A stretch of 64,000 nt of DNA, taken from Candidatus Dechloromonas phosphoritropha (GTDB lineage: Bacteria > Pseudomonadota > Gammaproteobacteria > Burkholderiales > Rhodocyclaceae). The notes under the pieces are model-generated. The model saw only the letters and a program-made list of their open reading frames with translations. It was not told where the DNA came from and searched no databases. The stretch covers positions 806,001 to 870,000 of the forward strand of contig JADKGN010000001.1 in the NCBI GenBank assembly GCA_016722705.1. Direction: 5' to 3'. Numbering within the stretch: position 1 is the first letter of the stretch; each line of letters opens with the position of its first letter. The position numbers and the translations under genes are program-made. This document shows positions 9,480 to 19,021 of the stretch, one piece after another.

Positions 9480-11054
9480 CTATGCCACCTCGCGCGCCTC
9501 TTCGAAGCGCAGGTTCGGGTATTTTTCCTTGACCATGTTCAGGTACACGTTGTTCGGCGCTAGGTAAACCGGGTCGTCGGCGCCGTCGAGCGCGACGTTG
9601 GCGCTGTAGCGGTCCGAAAGCTGGTGCAGTTCGTCGGGGTCGCCGTGGATCCAGCGGGCGGTCGCGCAGTTGTAATGCGCGAAAATGACCTGCACGCCGT
9701 ATTCGTTTTCCAGCCGGCTGGCGACGACATCGAATTGCAGCGTGCCGACCGCACCGAGGATCAGGTCGGTACCGGAAAGCGGCCGGAAAAGTTGCGTCGC
9801 CCCTTCTTCAGCTAATTGCTGAAGACCTTTCTGCAATTGTTTGATTTTAAGTGGGTTTGCAATACGCGCCAAACGGAAATGCTCGGGCGCGAAGGACGGG
9901 ATGCCGGTAAAGCGCAGGTCTTCGCCCTCGGTGAAGGTCTCGCCGAGCCGGATGGTGCCGTGGTTGGGAATGCCGATGATGTCGCCCGGCCAGGCTTCGT
10001 CGGTCGTGCTGCGGTCACGCGCCATGAAGGTGATGGCGTTGTTGACCGACATGAACTTGCCGCCGGCCCCCTGCTTGATCTTCATGCCGCGTTCGAAACG
10101 CCCGGAACAGACGCGCAGGAAGGCGATGCGGTCACGATGCTTGGGGTCCATGTTGGCCTGGATCTTGAACACGAAGCCGGAGAATTTCGGCTCGCTCGGT
10201 TCGACCCTGCGCGTCACGGCCGGGCGGGCAATCGGTGCCGGCGACAGGTCGACCACGGCATCGAGCAGGCTCTGCACGCCGAAGTTATTGACCGCCGAAC
10301 CGAAGAACACCGGTGATTGCTTACTATTCAGATAGGCCTCGGCGTCGAAGGCATGCGAGGCGCCGCGCACCAGCTCGATGTCGCCGCGCAGTTCGTTGGC
10401 CTGGCTGCCGATCAGTTCGTCGAGACGCGGGTTGTCGAGGCCGCGGATGATCTCGGCCGTGCCTTTCTCGGCCTGCGGGTCGAAAAAGGCGATAGTGTCG
10501 TCGTAAAGGTGATAGACGCCGCGGAAACGCTTGCCCATGCCGATCGGCCAGGTCATCGGCGCGCACTGGATGCCGAGTACCGATTCGATTTCGTCGAGCA
10601 GGTCGATCGGTTCCTTGCCTTCACGGTCGAGCTTGTTGATGAAGGTCAGGATCGGCGTGTCGCGCATCCGGCAGACGTTGAGCAGCTTAATCGTCTGCGC
10701 CTCGACGCCATTCACCGAGTCGATCACCATGACCGCCGAGTCGACGGCGGTCAGCGTGCGGTAGGTATCTTCCGAGAAGTCCTCGTGGCCCGGCGTGTCG
10801 AGCAGGTTGACCATGCACTCGCGGTAGGGGAACTGCATCACTGACGAGGTCACCGAGATGCCGCGCTGCTTTTCCAGTTCCATCCAGTCCGAGGTCGCGT
10901 GGCGCGACGCCTTGCGCGCGCGCACTTCGCCAGCGACCTGAATGGCGCCGCCGAACCACAGCAGCTTTTCGGTCAGCGTGGTCTTGCCGGCGTCGGGGTG
11001 GGAAATGATCGCAAAGGTGCGACGGCGGGCAATTTCGTTATCGAGGAGGGTCAC
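9480..11054 (-). CDS. prfC: Peptide chain release factor 3
   Basis: 524 residues, the usual RF3 length. It is a translational GTPase that recycles RF1/RF2 after termination. It has SHPDAGKTTLTEKLL (P-loop, about residues 18-32), the switch region with RGISVTSSV, DTPGHEDFSEDTYRTL (G3), and NKLDREGK (G4). Domains II and III follow, with QANMDPKHRDRIAFLRV and a conserved C-terminus (LRFEEAREVA). It stands alone, convergent with the patatin gene. Confidence 0.96.
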   Translation of the reverse strand: MTLLDNEIARRRTFAIISHPDAGKTTLTEKLLWFGGAIQVAGEVRARKASRHATSDWMELEKQRGISVTSSVMQFPYRECMVNLLDTPGHEDFSEDTYRTLTAVDSAVMVIDSVNGVEAQTIKLLNVCRMRDTPILTFINKLDREGKEPIDLLDEIESVLGIQCAPMTWPIGMGKRFRGVYHLYDDTIAFFDPQAEKGTAEIIRGLDNPRLDELIGSQANELRGDIELVRGASHAFDAEAYLNSKQSPVFFGSAVNNFGVQSLLDAVVDLSPAPIARPAVTRRVEPSEPKFSGFVFKIQANMDPKHRDRIAFLRVCSGRFERGMKIKQGAGGKFMSVNNAITFMARDRSTTDEAWPGDIIGIPNHGTIRLGETFTEGEDLRFTGIPSFAPEHFRLARIANPLKIKQLQKGLQQLAEEGATQLFRPLSGTDLILGAVGTLQFDVVASRLENEYGVQVIFAHYNCATARWIHGDPDELHQLSDRYSANVALDGADDPVYLAPNNVYLNMVKEKYPNLRFEEAREVA

Positions 11055-11195
11055 GGCGGGCAGCAGAAAGCGGAAAGTCGGCGATTATACCTTTGGCGCC
11101 ATCCAACGTCGGCTCATCCTCCCGGCAAGACTTGCCCTCAAGCGCGCGTCCGAGGCCAGTTGAGGGGTGAGCCAGGCGTAATCCGCAAAACCGGA

Positions 11196-12044
11196 TCAAA
11201 CCACCAGCAAGGTCTGCCGGCCGCACCACTCCGCGCCGGCCGCGACGGTCACGGGATTACGTACCGCTGCTGCCTCGACACACAGCATGTGCCGCCAGCC
11301 ATCGGCCGGCATGTCCTTGAGCGTGCCGCAGGCATCGGCCCAGGGGTTCCACACGACGACATCGGGAAAACCCTGGCTCCGGATGCCGAGGCTGAGATTG
11401 CCGGCTCTGAGCAGCTGCGGGCGCCGGACGTCGTAATAGACGCGGTCGACCGCGCTGTCGACCACGATTTCCGTGCCGGTCTCACGGACGATCCGGTTGG
11501 CGTTGGTGGCATCCAGGTACTCATGGCCATGGAGACCTTCGAGCGCCGCGTCCTCGACCTGGACCACGCGCAGGTAGGAATGCAGCGCCCCGGTAAAGGC
11601 AAGAGGCTCCGTTCCAGTGTTTTCGACGCAGAATTCGACATCGATGCGGTCAACCTCGAGGATGACCGTAATTTCGGCCCGGAAGGCATGTGGCCACAGG
11701 GCGCGGGTAGTTTCATCGTCGCCCAGTTCGAGCGTCGCCAGCGCGAAATCATCACCACAGCGCCGCGTCGTCACCGACCACTCGCGGGTGCGAACGAAGC
11801 CGTGCTTCGGCAGTTCGCCAACGTTGCCAAACTGGGGAAAGCAGACCGGAATGCCGCCACGGATCGGCACGCTGCCGTCGAATACGGCGCGCTCGGAGAG
11901 AAACAGGTGTTCGCGGCCATCGGGTGTGATCCACGACAGAACCTGCCCGCCCAGCCGCCCGATGACGGCGGACGACCCCCGCGGTCCGTGCAGGCGCAAG
12001 GCTTCCAGGCCTTTGAATTCGATTGTTTCAATGGAGGGTTTCAC
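11196..12044 (-). CDS. D-hexose-6-phosphate mutarotase (YeaD-like aldose 1-epimerase)
   Basis: 282 residues with the galactose-mutarotase fold. It interconverts alpha and beta anomers of glucose-6-phosphate and related sugars. Diagnostic stretches are PIRGGIPVCFPQFG, GFVRTREW, ALHSYLRV and VVWNPWADACGTLKDMP, which carry the catalytic His and Glu/Asp neighbourhood. The start at 12044 lies 3 bases after the stop of the upstream DUF3301 gene, so the two are probably co-transcribed. Confidence 0.88.
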   Translation of the reverse strand: MKPSIETIEFKGLEALRLHGPRGSSAVIGRLGGQVLSWITPDGREHLFLSERAVFDGSVPIRGGIPVCFPQFGNVGELPKHGFVRTREWSVTTRRCGDDFALATLELGDDETTRALWPHAFRAEITVILEVDRIDVEFCVENTGTEPLAFTGALHSYLRVVQVEDAALEGLHGHEYLDATNANRIVRETGTEIVVDSAVDRVYYDVRRPQLLRAGNLSLGIRSQGFPDVVVWNPWADACGTLKDMPADGWRHMLCVEAAAVRNPVTVAAGAEWCGRQTLLVV

Positions 12045-12047
12045 GGG

Positions 12048-12377
12048 TTACGGCGCCTTGGGCACGACATAGAGTTGTGGACGGACATGCAGGAGTTCGA
12101 CCCGCTGCCCGAGGAGGGTGACGGTCCCGGGATGCCGGTTGTCGCCGGTATCGCTGTATTCGAAGGTGTAGACGCGGCGCAGGCGAAGCCTTCCATCGTC
12201 GTCGCGCGCCAGCTTCAGCGAGCGGATGGCCACCGTGTCGTCGAGAAACTGAAGACCTTCGTCGGCACACGCCGCCCGTGCCGCCGTCACCCCGATCTCG
12301 CGCGCCCTGAGGCTGTCCAGCCAGAGCCAGACAGCGGCGCCCAGCAGCGCAAGAACCAGCAAATCAAGCAAATCCAT
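12048..12377 (-). CDS. DUF3301 family membrane-anchored protein
   Basis: 109 residues. There is one N-terminal membrane segment (LLDLLVLALLGAAVWLWLDSL), then the family hallmarks REIGVTAARAACADEGLQFLDDTV and RRVYTFEYSDTGDNRHPGTVTLLG. DUF3301 proteins occur mostly in beta- and gammaproteobacteria and have no known function. It sits directly upstream of the mutarotase gene. Confidence 0.85.
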   Translation of the reverse strand: MDLLDLLVLALLGAAVWLWLDSLRAREIGVTAARAACADEGLQFLDDTVAIRSLKLARDDDGRLRLRRVYTFEYSDTGDNRHPGTVTLLGQRVELLHVRPQLYVVPKAP

Positions 12378-12427
12378 CGGTCAAGTATACGCAAAGCGTG
12401 AAACATCCCGCTTCACATAAGGAAAAT

Positions 12428-13342
12428 ATGCCTGATAATCCGTCCGCCAAGAACTCTTGCAGCGACATGAAACCGACCTTAAAACTGTTCCACGACCTGT
12501 TGCCCATCAGCCAGCTTCCAGGCGACAGGAAGGCGGCCGAGGTGCGCGAACTGCTCGACACAGTTTCCGGACTCTCGGCTCATGAAGTCGTATCGGAACT
12601 GACCGAGCATGTCGTTCCCGCGATCACCGAACAGAAGAATTTCCACATGCGCTTCAAGTTGCTGGAAGAAACCCTCCAGGAAGCGGGGAATGCACTCCCC
12701 GTTCTCGAGCGACATATCGATCTCTCGTCACTGCCCCTGCCCCTCGCGGCGACCACGTCGGCGCTAACCGCCGATAATCTGTTCAAGGCCCTTGTAGCCA
12801 GCTACTTCAAGCTCGCCAAAACGATCTTTAGAGGCACCGAGCAAGAAAGCCTCATCCGTATTTTCCATCGCGCGATGGATCTGGTCGCCCGGCGTGGAGC
12901 CAGAGGCTTTCAGTCCAGCGAATGAGCTTTTGTCGACCAGAGCACCGGCGGTTTCCTTGTCCGTTTCATACAAGGCGAGAACTGGAAGCCCAGTCTCGGC
13001 AACATCGTCGCCTTGCAAGCCCGCGAATCGAGCAGCGTTCACACGTGCTTGGTGCGCCGCATTGCGACTACCAGCCAGGGCAGTCTCGAGCTCGGTCTGC
13101 AGGCATTGTCGCCGCAAGTCAGCGCGGTCAAGCTTCCGTGCCATGACGAAATCCGGCGCGGCATAAATCGCCACCGCCTTCCCGGATACGGCAATCGCCG
13201 GGGGATCATCGCCCGCCCCGGGCATCTCGCCAGCGGCCACAAGGTCAAGCTCGACGCGCTGGGCGACAGACGGCTCTGGCAGATCGGCAGGCGTCTCAAA
13301 GCCTCCGCAGGGCGTGAATTCTTCGCCCTCGTGCCGCTTTAG
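12428..13342 (+). pseudogene. PilZ-like (possible c-di-GMP) protein, broken by an in-frame TGA
   Basis: The ATG at 12428 has AAGGA five bases upstream. The frame gives an alpha-helical N-terminal half, then a TGA at 12923-12925 directly after RRGARGFQSSE. The same frame then continues without a stop to 13342 with text like the PilZ-type C-terminal domain of a Rhodocyclales family (FIQGENWKPSLGNIVALQAR, LELGLQAL, KVKLDALG). Relatives I recall are longer, so an internal deletion around the stop is likely. The alternative is two short real genes. Confidence 0.5.
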
Positions 13343-13362
13343 AACACCGGGACGATCACGCC

Positions 13363-14208
13363 ATGCTCAGTTACCGTCACGCCTTTCACGCCGGCAACCA
13401 TGCCGATGTACTGAAACACCTCATTCTGTTGCAGATCGCCGAATACATGGGTGAAAAGCCGGCGCCGTTCTGGATCATCGATACCCATGCGGGCGCCGGC
13501 AGATACGCGCTGGAATCGGCGCACGCCAGGAAACTGGGGGAATACCGCGACGGCATCGGTCGCCTCTGGGACAGGAAGGGCCTGCCGCCGGCCGTGGCCG
13601 ACTATGTTGAATTCGTCCGTATGCTCAACCCGGACGGCAAGCTGCGCCACTACCCGGGTTCGCCCTGGCTGGCCAGCCAGTTGCTGCGCGAGGGCGACCG
13701 CCTGCGGCTTTTCGAGCTCCACGGCAACGACATCAAGCTTCTGCAGGAATGCTTCGCCAGTGCCGGCCGCCAGGTCACGGTGACCGCCGGCGACGGTTTC
13801 GCCGGGCTCAAGGCCATCCTGCCGCCACCGCCGCGCCGCGCGCTGGTCCTGATCGATCCGTCCTACGAGACGCGTGATGATTACGTCAACGTCGTCAAGT
13901 GCCTTCGGGATTCACTCAAGCGCTTCCCCACCGGCATCTATGCGCTGTGGTACCCGCTGCTGGCCAAGCTCGAATCGCGCAAACTGCCGGCCCGGCTGAA
14001 GGGACTCGGTGCAACGAACTGGCTGAATGTGACGCTCGAAGCAAGGGCGCCGTCCACCGACGGCTTCGGGATGAACGGCAGCGCCATGTTCATCATCAAT
14101 CCACCGTGGACGCTGGAACGGAAACTCCACGAAACCTTGCCCCGCCTGACCGAAATCCTCGCCCAGGGCGATGGCGCCAATTTCACGCTGGAAAGCGAGT
14201 CAGCCTAA
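13363..14208 (+). CDS. rlmJ: 23S rRNA (adenine-2030-N6)-methyltransferase
   Basis: 281 residues. It methylates A2030 of 23S rRNA with S-adenosylmethionine. It starts MLSYRHAFHAGNHADVLKH, the hallmark of RlmJ. It has IIDTHAGAGRY (SAM loop) and LVLIDPSYETRDDY containing the DPPY-type catalytic motif as DPSY. The C-terminal MNGSAMFIINPPW is also typical. Its end overlaps the convergent MazG-like gene by 9 bases. Confidence 0.94.
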   Translation: MLSYRHAFHAGNHADVLKHLILLQIAEYMGEKPAPFWIIDTHAGAGRYALESAHARKLGEYRDGIGRLWDRKGLPPAVADYVEFVRMLNPDGKLRHYPGSPWLASQLLREGDRLRLFELHGNDIKLLQECFASAGRQVTVTAGDGFAGLKAILPPPPRRALVLIDPSYETRDDYVNVVKCLRDSLKRFPTGIYALWYPLLAKLESRKLPARLKGLGATNWLNVTLEARAPSTDGFGMNGSAMFIINPPWTLERKLHETLPRLTEILAQGDGANFTLESESA

Positions 14209-14556
14209 CTCGCTGTACTTGGCCCGCGATCCGTGGGCCTTCTCCACGGGGTATCTGGCGCCGTTCTTGGCCAGCTTGGCGCGGGCCGCCGCCGCCAGGT
14301 CGATGCCGGCCGCATCAGCAACAAGCAGCAGGTAGAGCAGGATATCGGCGCATTCATCGCGCAGCGCTTCCGCGGCTTGCAGGTCCGCGGGCAACGCCTC
14401 GACCTCGGCATCGGTCTTCCACTGCATCAGTTCCAGCAACTCCGCCACTTCGAGATTGAGTGAAATGATCAGGTTGCGCAGCGAATGAAACTGTCGCCAG
14501 TCGCGCGCATCGCGAAATTCCAGCACGGTTGCGGTCAACTCCTCGAAATCGCCCAA
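14200..14556 (-). CDS. MazG-like nucleotide pyrophosphohydrolase (dCTPase/iMazG type)
   Basis: 118 residues if started at TTG 14556, which has GGGGG six bases upstream. A longer frame to 14670 has no homology at its start. Such enzymes hydrolyse non-canonical or excess dNTPs to the monophosphate and PPi. Motifs are the EVAELLELMQW helix with its metal-binding Glu pair and LRDECADILLYLLLVADAAGIDL, the second EXXD-type metal site. The C-terminus KNGARYPVEKAHGS is conserved in this subfamily. Confidence 0.88.
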   Translation of the reverse strand: MGDFEELTATVLEFRDARDWRQFHSLRNLIISLNLEVAELLELMQWKTDAEVEALPADLQAAEALRDECADILLYLLLVADAAGIDLAAAARAKLAKNGARYPVEKAHGSRAKYSELG

Positions 14557-14729
14557 TTTCAGACCCCCTGGAAACCCTTGAGGGCTCCATGCTAACGCAC
14601 AATGCACTGTCCCCGGCTGCCGTGAGCCGGACGCGAAGCCTGCGGCAAGAACAGGTGTCCGCTTGACCACGTAATCCGATGCGCTCTATAGTCCCGCGTT
14701 ACGCTTGAACTCCACCCGGGATTTGCGCC

Positions 14730-15530
14730 ATGACAAAGAATGATCGCCTTGCCCGCCCGCTCTTCGCATTGCTGCTGGCGAGCCTTTCGCTGCCGGCCGT
14801 GGCCATGCAACCGCTGCTCACCGACGATACCGGCACCCAGGGCAGCGGCGGCAATCAGATCGAGTTCGCCTACGTGGGGCTTCGCCAGACCATGTCGGGT
14901 GACACCGATCGACTCGGCTACCTGCCCTTCACGTATACGCGGGGCGTCAGCGAGACAGTCGACCTCTTCGTAAGCGCCGGCTATGGTCGGGTGCGCCTGA
15001 GCAACGCCGACAATCATTCATCCGGTGCCGGGACTCCTTCGGTGGGAGCCAAGTGGCGCTTCTTCGGCACCGAGGAAAACGACACCAGCCTCGCGCTCAA
15101 GCCGGAGATCTTCTTCCCGATCAATGGCGACGGGCGGGAAGCAGACGGGTTTGGCACCGGCAAGATCTCGGGCAACCTGACATTCATCGTCGAACAGCAG
15201 GTTCCCTTCGGCAGCCTCCTGTTCAATGCCGCCCTGGGACGCAACCGCATTAACGGACCATTCGACGGTTCCGACGCGACAGTCTCCAGCCTGTCGCTTG
15301 CCCCCATCTGGGAGGTCAGCGACGAATGGAAGCTCGCGCTGGATCTCGGCGTCAAATTCGCGCGCAGCAACGGCAACACGACCAACGAAAAGTATGCCCT
15401 AATCGGCGCCATCTACTCGCCCGACAAGGATCTCGACCTGGCGATCGGCATCCTCCACGCGGCGGACAGCGAAAATCCCAGGACGACAACCCAGTCGGCG
15501 ACGCTAGGCATCACCTGGCGATTCCAGTAA
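14730..15530 (+). CDS. Exported outer-membrane beta-barrel protein (MetA-type transporter family)
   Basis: 266 residues. A signal peptide (about 26 residues, ending LPAVAMQ) is followed by QPLLTDDTGTQGSGGNQIEF. Then come alternating amphipathic strands ending in TLGITWRFQ, a C-terminal aromatic residue pattern expected of an outer-membrane barrel. It resembles the family of proteins found with phenol degradation operons (MetA_deg), whose transport role is presumed. It is upstream of the DAACS symporter and in the same direction. Confidence 0.7.
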   Translation: MTKNDRLARPLFALLLASLSLPAVAMQPLLTDDTGTQGSGGNQIEFAYVGLRQTMSGDTDRLGYLPFTYTRGVSETVDLFVSAGYGRVRLSNADNHSSGAGTPSVGAKWRFFGTEENDTSLALKPEIFFPINGDGREADGFGTGKISGNLTFIVEQQVPFGSLLFNAALGRNRINGPFDGSDATVSSLSLAPIWEVSDEWKLALDLGVKFARSNGNTTNEKYALIGAIYSPDKDLDLAIGILHAADSENPRTTTQSATLGITWRFQ

Positions 15531-15602
15531 GCGTCATCGAACCGTCACGGTCATGATCACCGGATACAATCCAATGTCATCCAGGTTAGACGGACCGATT
15601 GC

Positions 15603-16865
15603 ATGGCTCGCCAGACTTCGCTCAACGCGCAAATACTGATCGGCTGCGTCGTCGGCATCGCCGGCGGCCTGTGGCTGGTTGCCGCCGGGACGACACCCGT
15701 TGCGGTCAACACGCTTTATGGCGCCAAAATCGTCGGCAACCTGTTCCTCGACCTGTTGCGCATGGTTCTGGTGCCGCTGATCTTCTCGTCCATCGTCGTC
15801 GGCGTCGCCAACCTGCGCGCCCACGACCAGATGCACCGGGTCTGGAAAACTACGCTGATATTCTTCTTTGGGACCATGGCGCTGGCGATCATTATCGGCT
15901 TCGGTGCGGCCCACCTTTTTCGTCCAGGCGAAAACCTGCATCTGGAGATGTTCGCCGATGCCACCCGAAATTTCGAGGCGCACCAGATGCCGCTTCCCGA
16001 CTATATCGCCCAGTTCCTGCACGGCCTGTTCCAGAATCCGTTCAAGGCGCTGGCACAAGGCGAAATCCTGGCCATCGTGACGATCGCCCTCTTCCTCGGT
16101 ATCGCGCTGGTCGTCGGCGGTGAGCGCTACCGCAACATCCGGGTATTGATTCAGGAACTACAGGAGCTTTGCTTGATGATCGTCGGCTGGATCATGCGTC
16201 TGGCGCCGCTCGGCATCGCCGCCCTGCTCCTGCAACTCGTCGCCAGCCAGCAGGGCGGCGTGCTGGCCAGCCTCGCCCACTTCGTTGCCGTCGTCATCGG
16301 CACCACGCTGTTCCACGGCCTCGTCGTGCTGCCGCTGATCCTCTGGCTGTTTACACGGATTTCGCCACTCCATTTCTTCAAGGGTGCGCGCGAGGCGCTG
16401 GTCACCGCTTTTGCCACCAGTTCGAGCGCCGCGACGCTGCCCGTGACACTGCGCTGTACCGAGCAACATCTGCACGTGAAGAAGGACATCGCCAATTTCG
16501 TCGTACCGCTCGGCGCCACGATCAATATGGATGGAACGGCGCTTTACGAAGCTGCCGCCGCACTTTTCGTCGCCCGTCTGGCCGGCATCGAACTCGACAT
16601 CGCCAGCCAGATGATCATCTTCTTCGTCGCCATGCTCGGCGCCATCGGCGCCCCGGGCATCCCCAGCGTCGGCATGCTGAGCATGGTCCTGGTCCTCGAA
16701 TCGGTCGGCCTGCCGACCGCCGCCATCGCCATCCTGCTGCCCATCGACCGCATCCTTGATACGGTGCGCACGACGGTCAACGTCGAGGGCGACATGATCG
16801 GCAGCCTGATCGTGCAGCGACTGGCAGCCGTTCCGGCCGGGCCGGAGACCGTCCGGCGTCAATGA
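15603..16865 (+). CDS. Dicarboxylate/amino acid:cation symporter (DAACS family)
   Basis: 420 residues. It is an inner-membrane secondary transporter for C4-dicarboxylates or acidic amino acids, driven by H+ or Na+. The family signatures are clear: the serine-rich hairpin TSSSAATLPVTL at about residue 277, NMDGTALYEAAAALF in TM7, and GAPGIPSVGMLSM in HP2. The substrate cannot be fixed from sequence. In a PHA-forming organism, uptake of organic acids under carbon feast would fit. Confidence 0.92.
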   Translation: MARQTSLNAQILIGCVVGIAGGLWLVAAGTTPVAVNTLYGAKIVGNLFLDLLRMVLVPLIFSSIVVGVANLRAHDQMHRVWKTTLIFFFGTMALAIIIGFGAAHLFRPGENLHLEMFADATRNFEAHQMPLPDYIAQFLHGLFQNPFKALAQGEILAIVTIALFLGIALVVGGERYRNIRVLIQELQELCLMIVGWIMRLAPLGIAALLLQLVASQQGGVLASLAHFVAVVIGTTLFHGLVVLPLILWLFTRISPLHFFKGAREALVTAFATSSSAATLPVTLRCTEQHLHVKKDIANFVVPLGATINMDGTALYEAAAALFVARLAGIELDIASQMIIFFVAMLGAIGAPGIPSVGMLSMVLVLESVGLPTAAIAILLPIDRILDTVRTTVNVEGDMIGSLIVQRLAAVPAGPETVRRQ

Positions 16866-16880
16866 AGCCGGCGCGGAATT

Positions 16881-18341
16881 TCAGTCCGGCTCATCCTTGA
16901 TCTGCTTGATGAGCGCTGCCACCGCGTCCACCGGGTAGATCAGCGGCACCATCACCCCGCGGATGCGCGTGAACATGCCGACCTGCCCGAGGCGGGCGCT
17001 GTAGAGCACGTGGTGGTTCTTGATGCCATTGACGTTGAGCCACATCGTGCGGTCGCTATCCATCGGTGTGTGACCGACGATGAAAGTTGCATTCTTCTGG
17101 AGGTTCAACGTGCGGCGAAAGCGTTTGACGTCTCCCCGGCCGTAACCGTTGGGCCGACTGGGCTGTAACTGGCGGTTGTTGACCAATTCGATGGCGAGCT
17201 CCGGATGGCGGTGGATATTGACGAGCATCTCCTTAGTCACATTTTCTTTGGGCGCCGCCGCGTGGCAGGCGACAAAGTCGGTAGAGGCAACCGTGAACGG
17301 CAAGAGGCGATAGAAGTCCTCCATCGCCTTGCGATAGGCATGGCCGCGGCAGGCAATCAGTTCCTTGGCCCACAGCAAGCCCTGCGGAACGCCATCCTTG
17401 GCGATGTCCTCGGTAAATGAATCATGGTTGCCTCGGATATAGAACACCTGCAGTGGAAAACGCAGCTTGAGCCGGAAGATCAGATCCATCATCAGCATCG
17501 AGCTGTCCATCGCGCGGAGCTTCCCGTCTTCCTCGCAATGGACCGCGTCACCGAGAATGATCAGGGCGGCGCTGCCGTCCTCGAGGGCATCGAGAAAAGC
17601 GTTCTGACTCAGCACCGTCAACAGGTTATCGACCTGTGCATGCAGGTCGGCGACCAGGATCGGGGTCAGGCTCCCGGGAAGCATAACCAGTCCGCCGGGA
17701 AGACCCCAATCGCTCCGCGGACGATAGGCCTCGTATTGCATGACCGCATTGACCTTCTCGATCAGCGCCAGCGCTTCGTCCGCGGGCAACCGCTCGATCG
17801 GGCCACCGAAAATATCGCGCAAGCGGCGGTAACTGCCTTCCCTCGTGCCCCGCGCATCGCTGGCGAATCGACCGATCGTCGAACCGCTATCGCTGAGGTT
17901 GCGAAAGACCAGCGATTCCGGGCCATGGATGACGACCAGATGCTCCTCGTCAACCGCATCCGGATAGTTGAACAGCGCCTGCTGAACTTGGTCCCCCGAC
18001 CCCAGCGAGACCCAGCTTCTTGGCGTCAGGCGCAGGAAGCCGGTGATCCGGTCGGGTTGGGCGGCTGGATCGACAATGACGAAGTTGCCCGTCCTGTTGG
18101 CCTTCCCTCTCCCGTCGATCCGGAATTCGGGATAGAGATGAAGTTTCTTGTCATCCTGACCAAGCGTAATTTCGATCGGCGCACGATCAAAGGAAACACG
18201 GACCTTGATGTCACCCAGCCGGTAGTTGCCGCGCAACCTGATTTCATGTCCCGGACCAACGCCAAGCCGCGTGATGATCCGCTTTAGCGGAGCCAGAAGC
18301 CTCGAGACCGTCATCGGCCGCCGGTTGGCCATCAGGTTCAT
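16881..18341 (-). CDS. Metallophosphoesterase with N-terminal beta-rich domain
   Basis: 486 residues. The C-terminal half (from about residue 225) has the calcineurin-like metal motifs ADLHAQVDN, LILGDAVHCEEDGK, YIRGNHDS, ACHAA and FIVGHTPMDSD. The N-terminal half is beta-rich and includes LVFRNLSDSGSTIGRFA, which recalls an FHA phosphothreonine-binding loop; that reading is tentative. Its start overlaps the upstream P-loop gene by 4 bases (ATGA), so they are translationally coupled and belong to the Pit operon. The substrate could be a phosphoprotein, nucleotide or polyphosphate-related compound. Confidence 0.8.
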   Translation of the reverse strand: MNLMANRRPMTVSRLLAPLKRIITRLGVGPGHEIRLRGNYRLGDIKVRVSFDRAPIEITLGQDDKKLHLYPEFRIDGRGKANRTGNFVIVDPAAQPDRITGFLRLTPRSWVSLGSGDQVQQALFNYPDAVDEEHLVVIHGPESLVFRNLSDSGSTIGRFASDARGTREGSYRRLRDIFGGPIERLPADEALALIEKVNAVMQYEAYRPRSDWGLPGGLVMLPGSLTPILVADLHAQVDNLLTVLSQNAFLDALEDGSAALIILGDAVHCEEDGKLRAMDSSMLMMDLIFRLKLRFPLQVFYIRGNHDSFTEDIAKDGVPQGLLWAKELIACRGHAYRKAMEDFYRLLPFTVASTDFVACHAAAPKENVTKEMLVNIHRHPELAIELVNNRQLQPSRPNGYGRGDVKRFRRTLNLQKNATFIVGHTPMDSDRTMWLNVNGIKNHHVLYSARLGQVGMFTRIRGVMVPLIYPVDAVAALIKQIKDEPD

Positions 18342-18952
18342 GGCGGCGCCGGCGGGTCGACAAAACGCCGGGGAGGATTCTCGATCAAATCGCGCAGATA
18401 CACCAGGAAACCCTTGCGGTGCAGATGTTCGGCGACGCGCACAAATGCTTCATGCTGGACGATGCAGATTTTCCGGCTGAGTTGCTTGTCCACCACGTGT
18501 GTGCTGTGTCGCGCCCGCTCGGCGCGGCGCTCGAAGACCAGTTCCGCCGACGGTATCAGAAATTCGAAGGCGTAGCGATGGTGCCAGTCAACATTGAAAA
18601 AGAAACGCTTGCGCGGCGGAAGCTGGATGCGCTCAAAATCGATCGTCGGGAGCGGGTCGCGGTCGTAGAACTCGGCGTCGAAAACGGTGACTGCGTCGCC
18701 CAGGCCCTGGAATGGCATGCCGAGGTGAATCTCCCGCGGTCGCACGGAAAGGATCTCGGACCGCCACCAATGCTTCTTGGCCAGGTCAAGGTAGCCTTCC
18801 TCCGACCAGCCGCCGAGGCGCGTGATCAGGGTGCTCTTGCCAGCGCCGGGGGGGCCGGTCACCAGAATCTGGCGATAGCGAATGTCAGAGGGGAAATCGA
18901 TCCCCTTGATGTTCCGCAGCGATTCGATGGGCTCGGTTCGCAGATCCATCAT
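18338..18952 (-). CDS. P-loop NTPase/kinase-like protein in the Pit operon
   Basis: 204 residues. The Walker A motif is ILVTGPPGAGKSTLITRLGG at about residues 29-48. A later hydrophobic stretch ending in Asp (DAVTVFDAEFYD) could be Walker B. The size and opening fit small kinases of the AAA_33/zeta-toxin type, but I do not recognise a specific family. It is coupled to the metallophosphoesterase and follows pit after a 69-base spacer with a hairpin. A kinase and phosphatase pair controlling phosphate metabolism is an inference. Confidence 0.65.
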   Translation of the reverse strand: MMDLRTEPIESLRNIKGIDFPSDIRYRQILVTGPPGAGKSTLITRLGGWSEEGYLDLAKKHWWRSEILSVRPREIHLGMPFQGLGDAVTVFDAEFYDRDPLPTIDFERIQLPPRKRFFFNVDWHHRYAFEFLIPSAELVFERRAERARHSTHVVDKQLSRKICIVQHEAFVRVAEHLHRKGFLVYLRDLIENPPRRFVDPPAPP

Positions 18953-18975
18953 GACTCACGCTTGACTCGAAGGGA

Positions 18976-19002
18976 AGACGGCGGCCCGCCGAGCCGCCGT
19001 CT
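18976..19002 (-). terminator. GC-rich hairpin between pit and the P-loop gene
   Basis: AGACGGCGG (18976-18984) pairs perfectly with CCGCCGTCT (18994-19002) across a 9-base loop. No T-run follows on the minus strand, so it is more likely an intra-operon attenuator or 3'-end stabiliser that lowers expression of the two downstream genes than a full terminator. Confidence 0.6.
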
Positions 19003-19021
19003 GGAGAAGTTGCGGACGATT

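Noticed and set aside
10899..12401. A 500-codon forward frame
   Set aside because: It is the antisense shadow of the mutarotase, DUF3301 and prfC genes, all of which have clear motifs on the minus strand.
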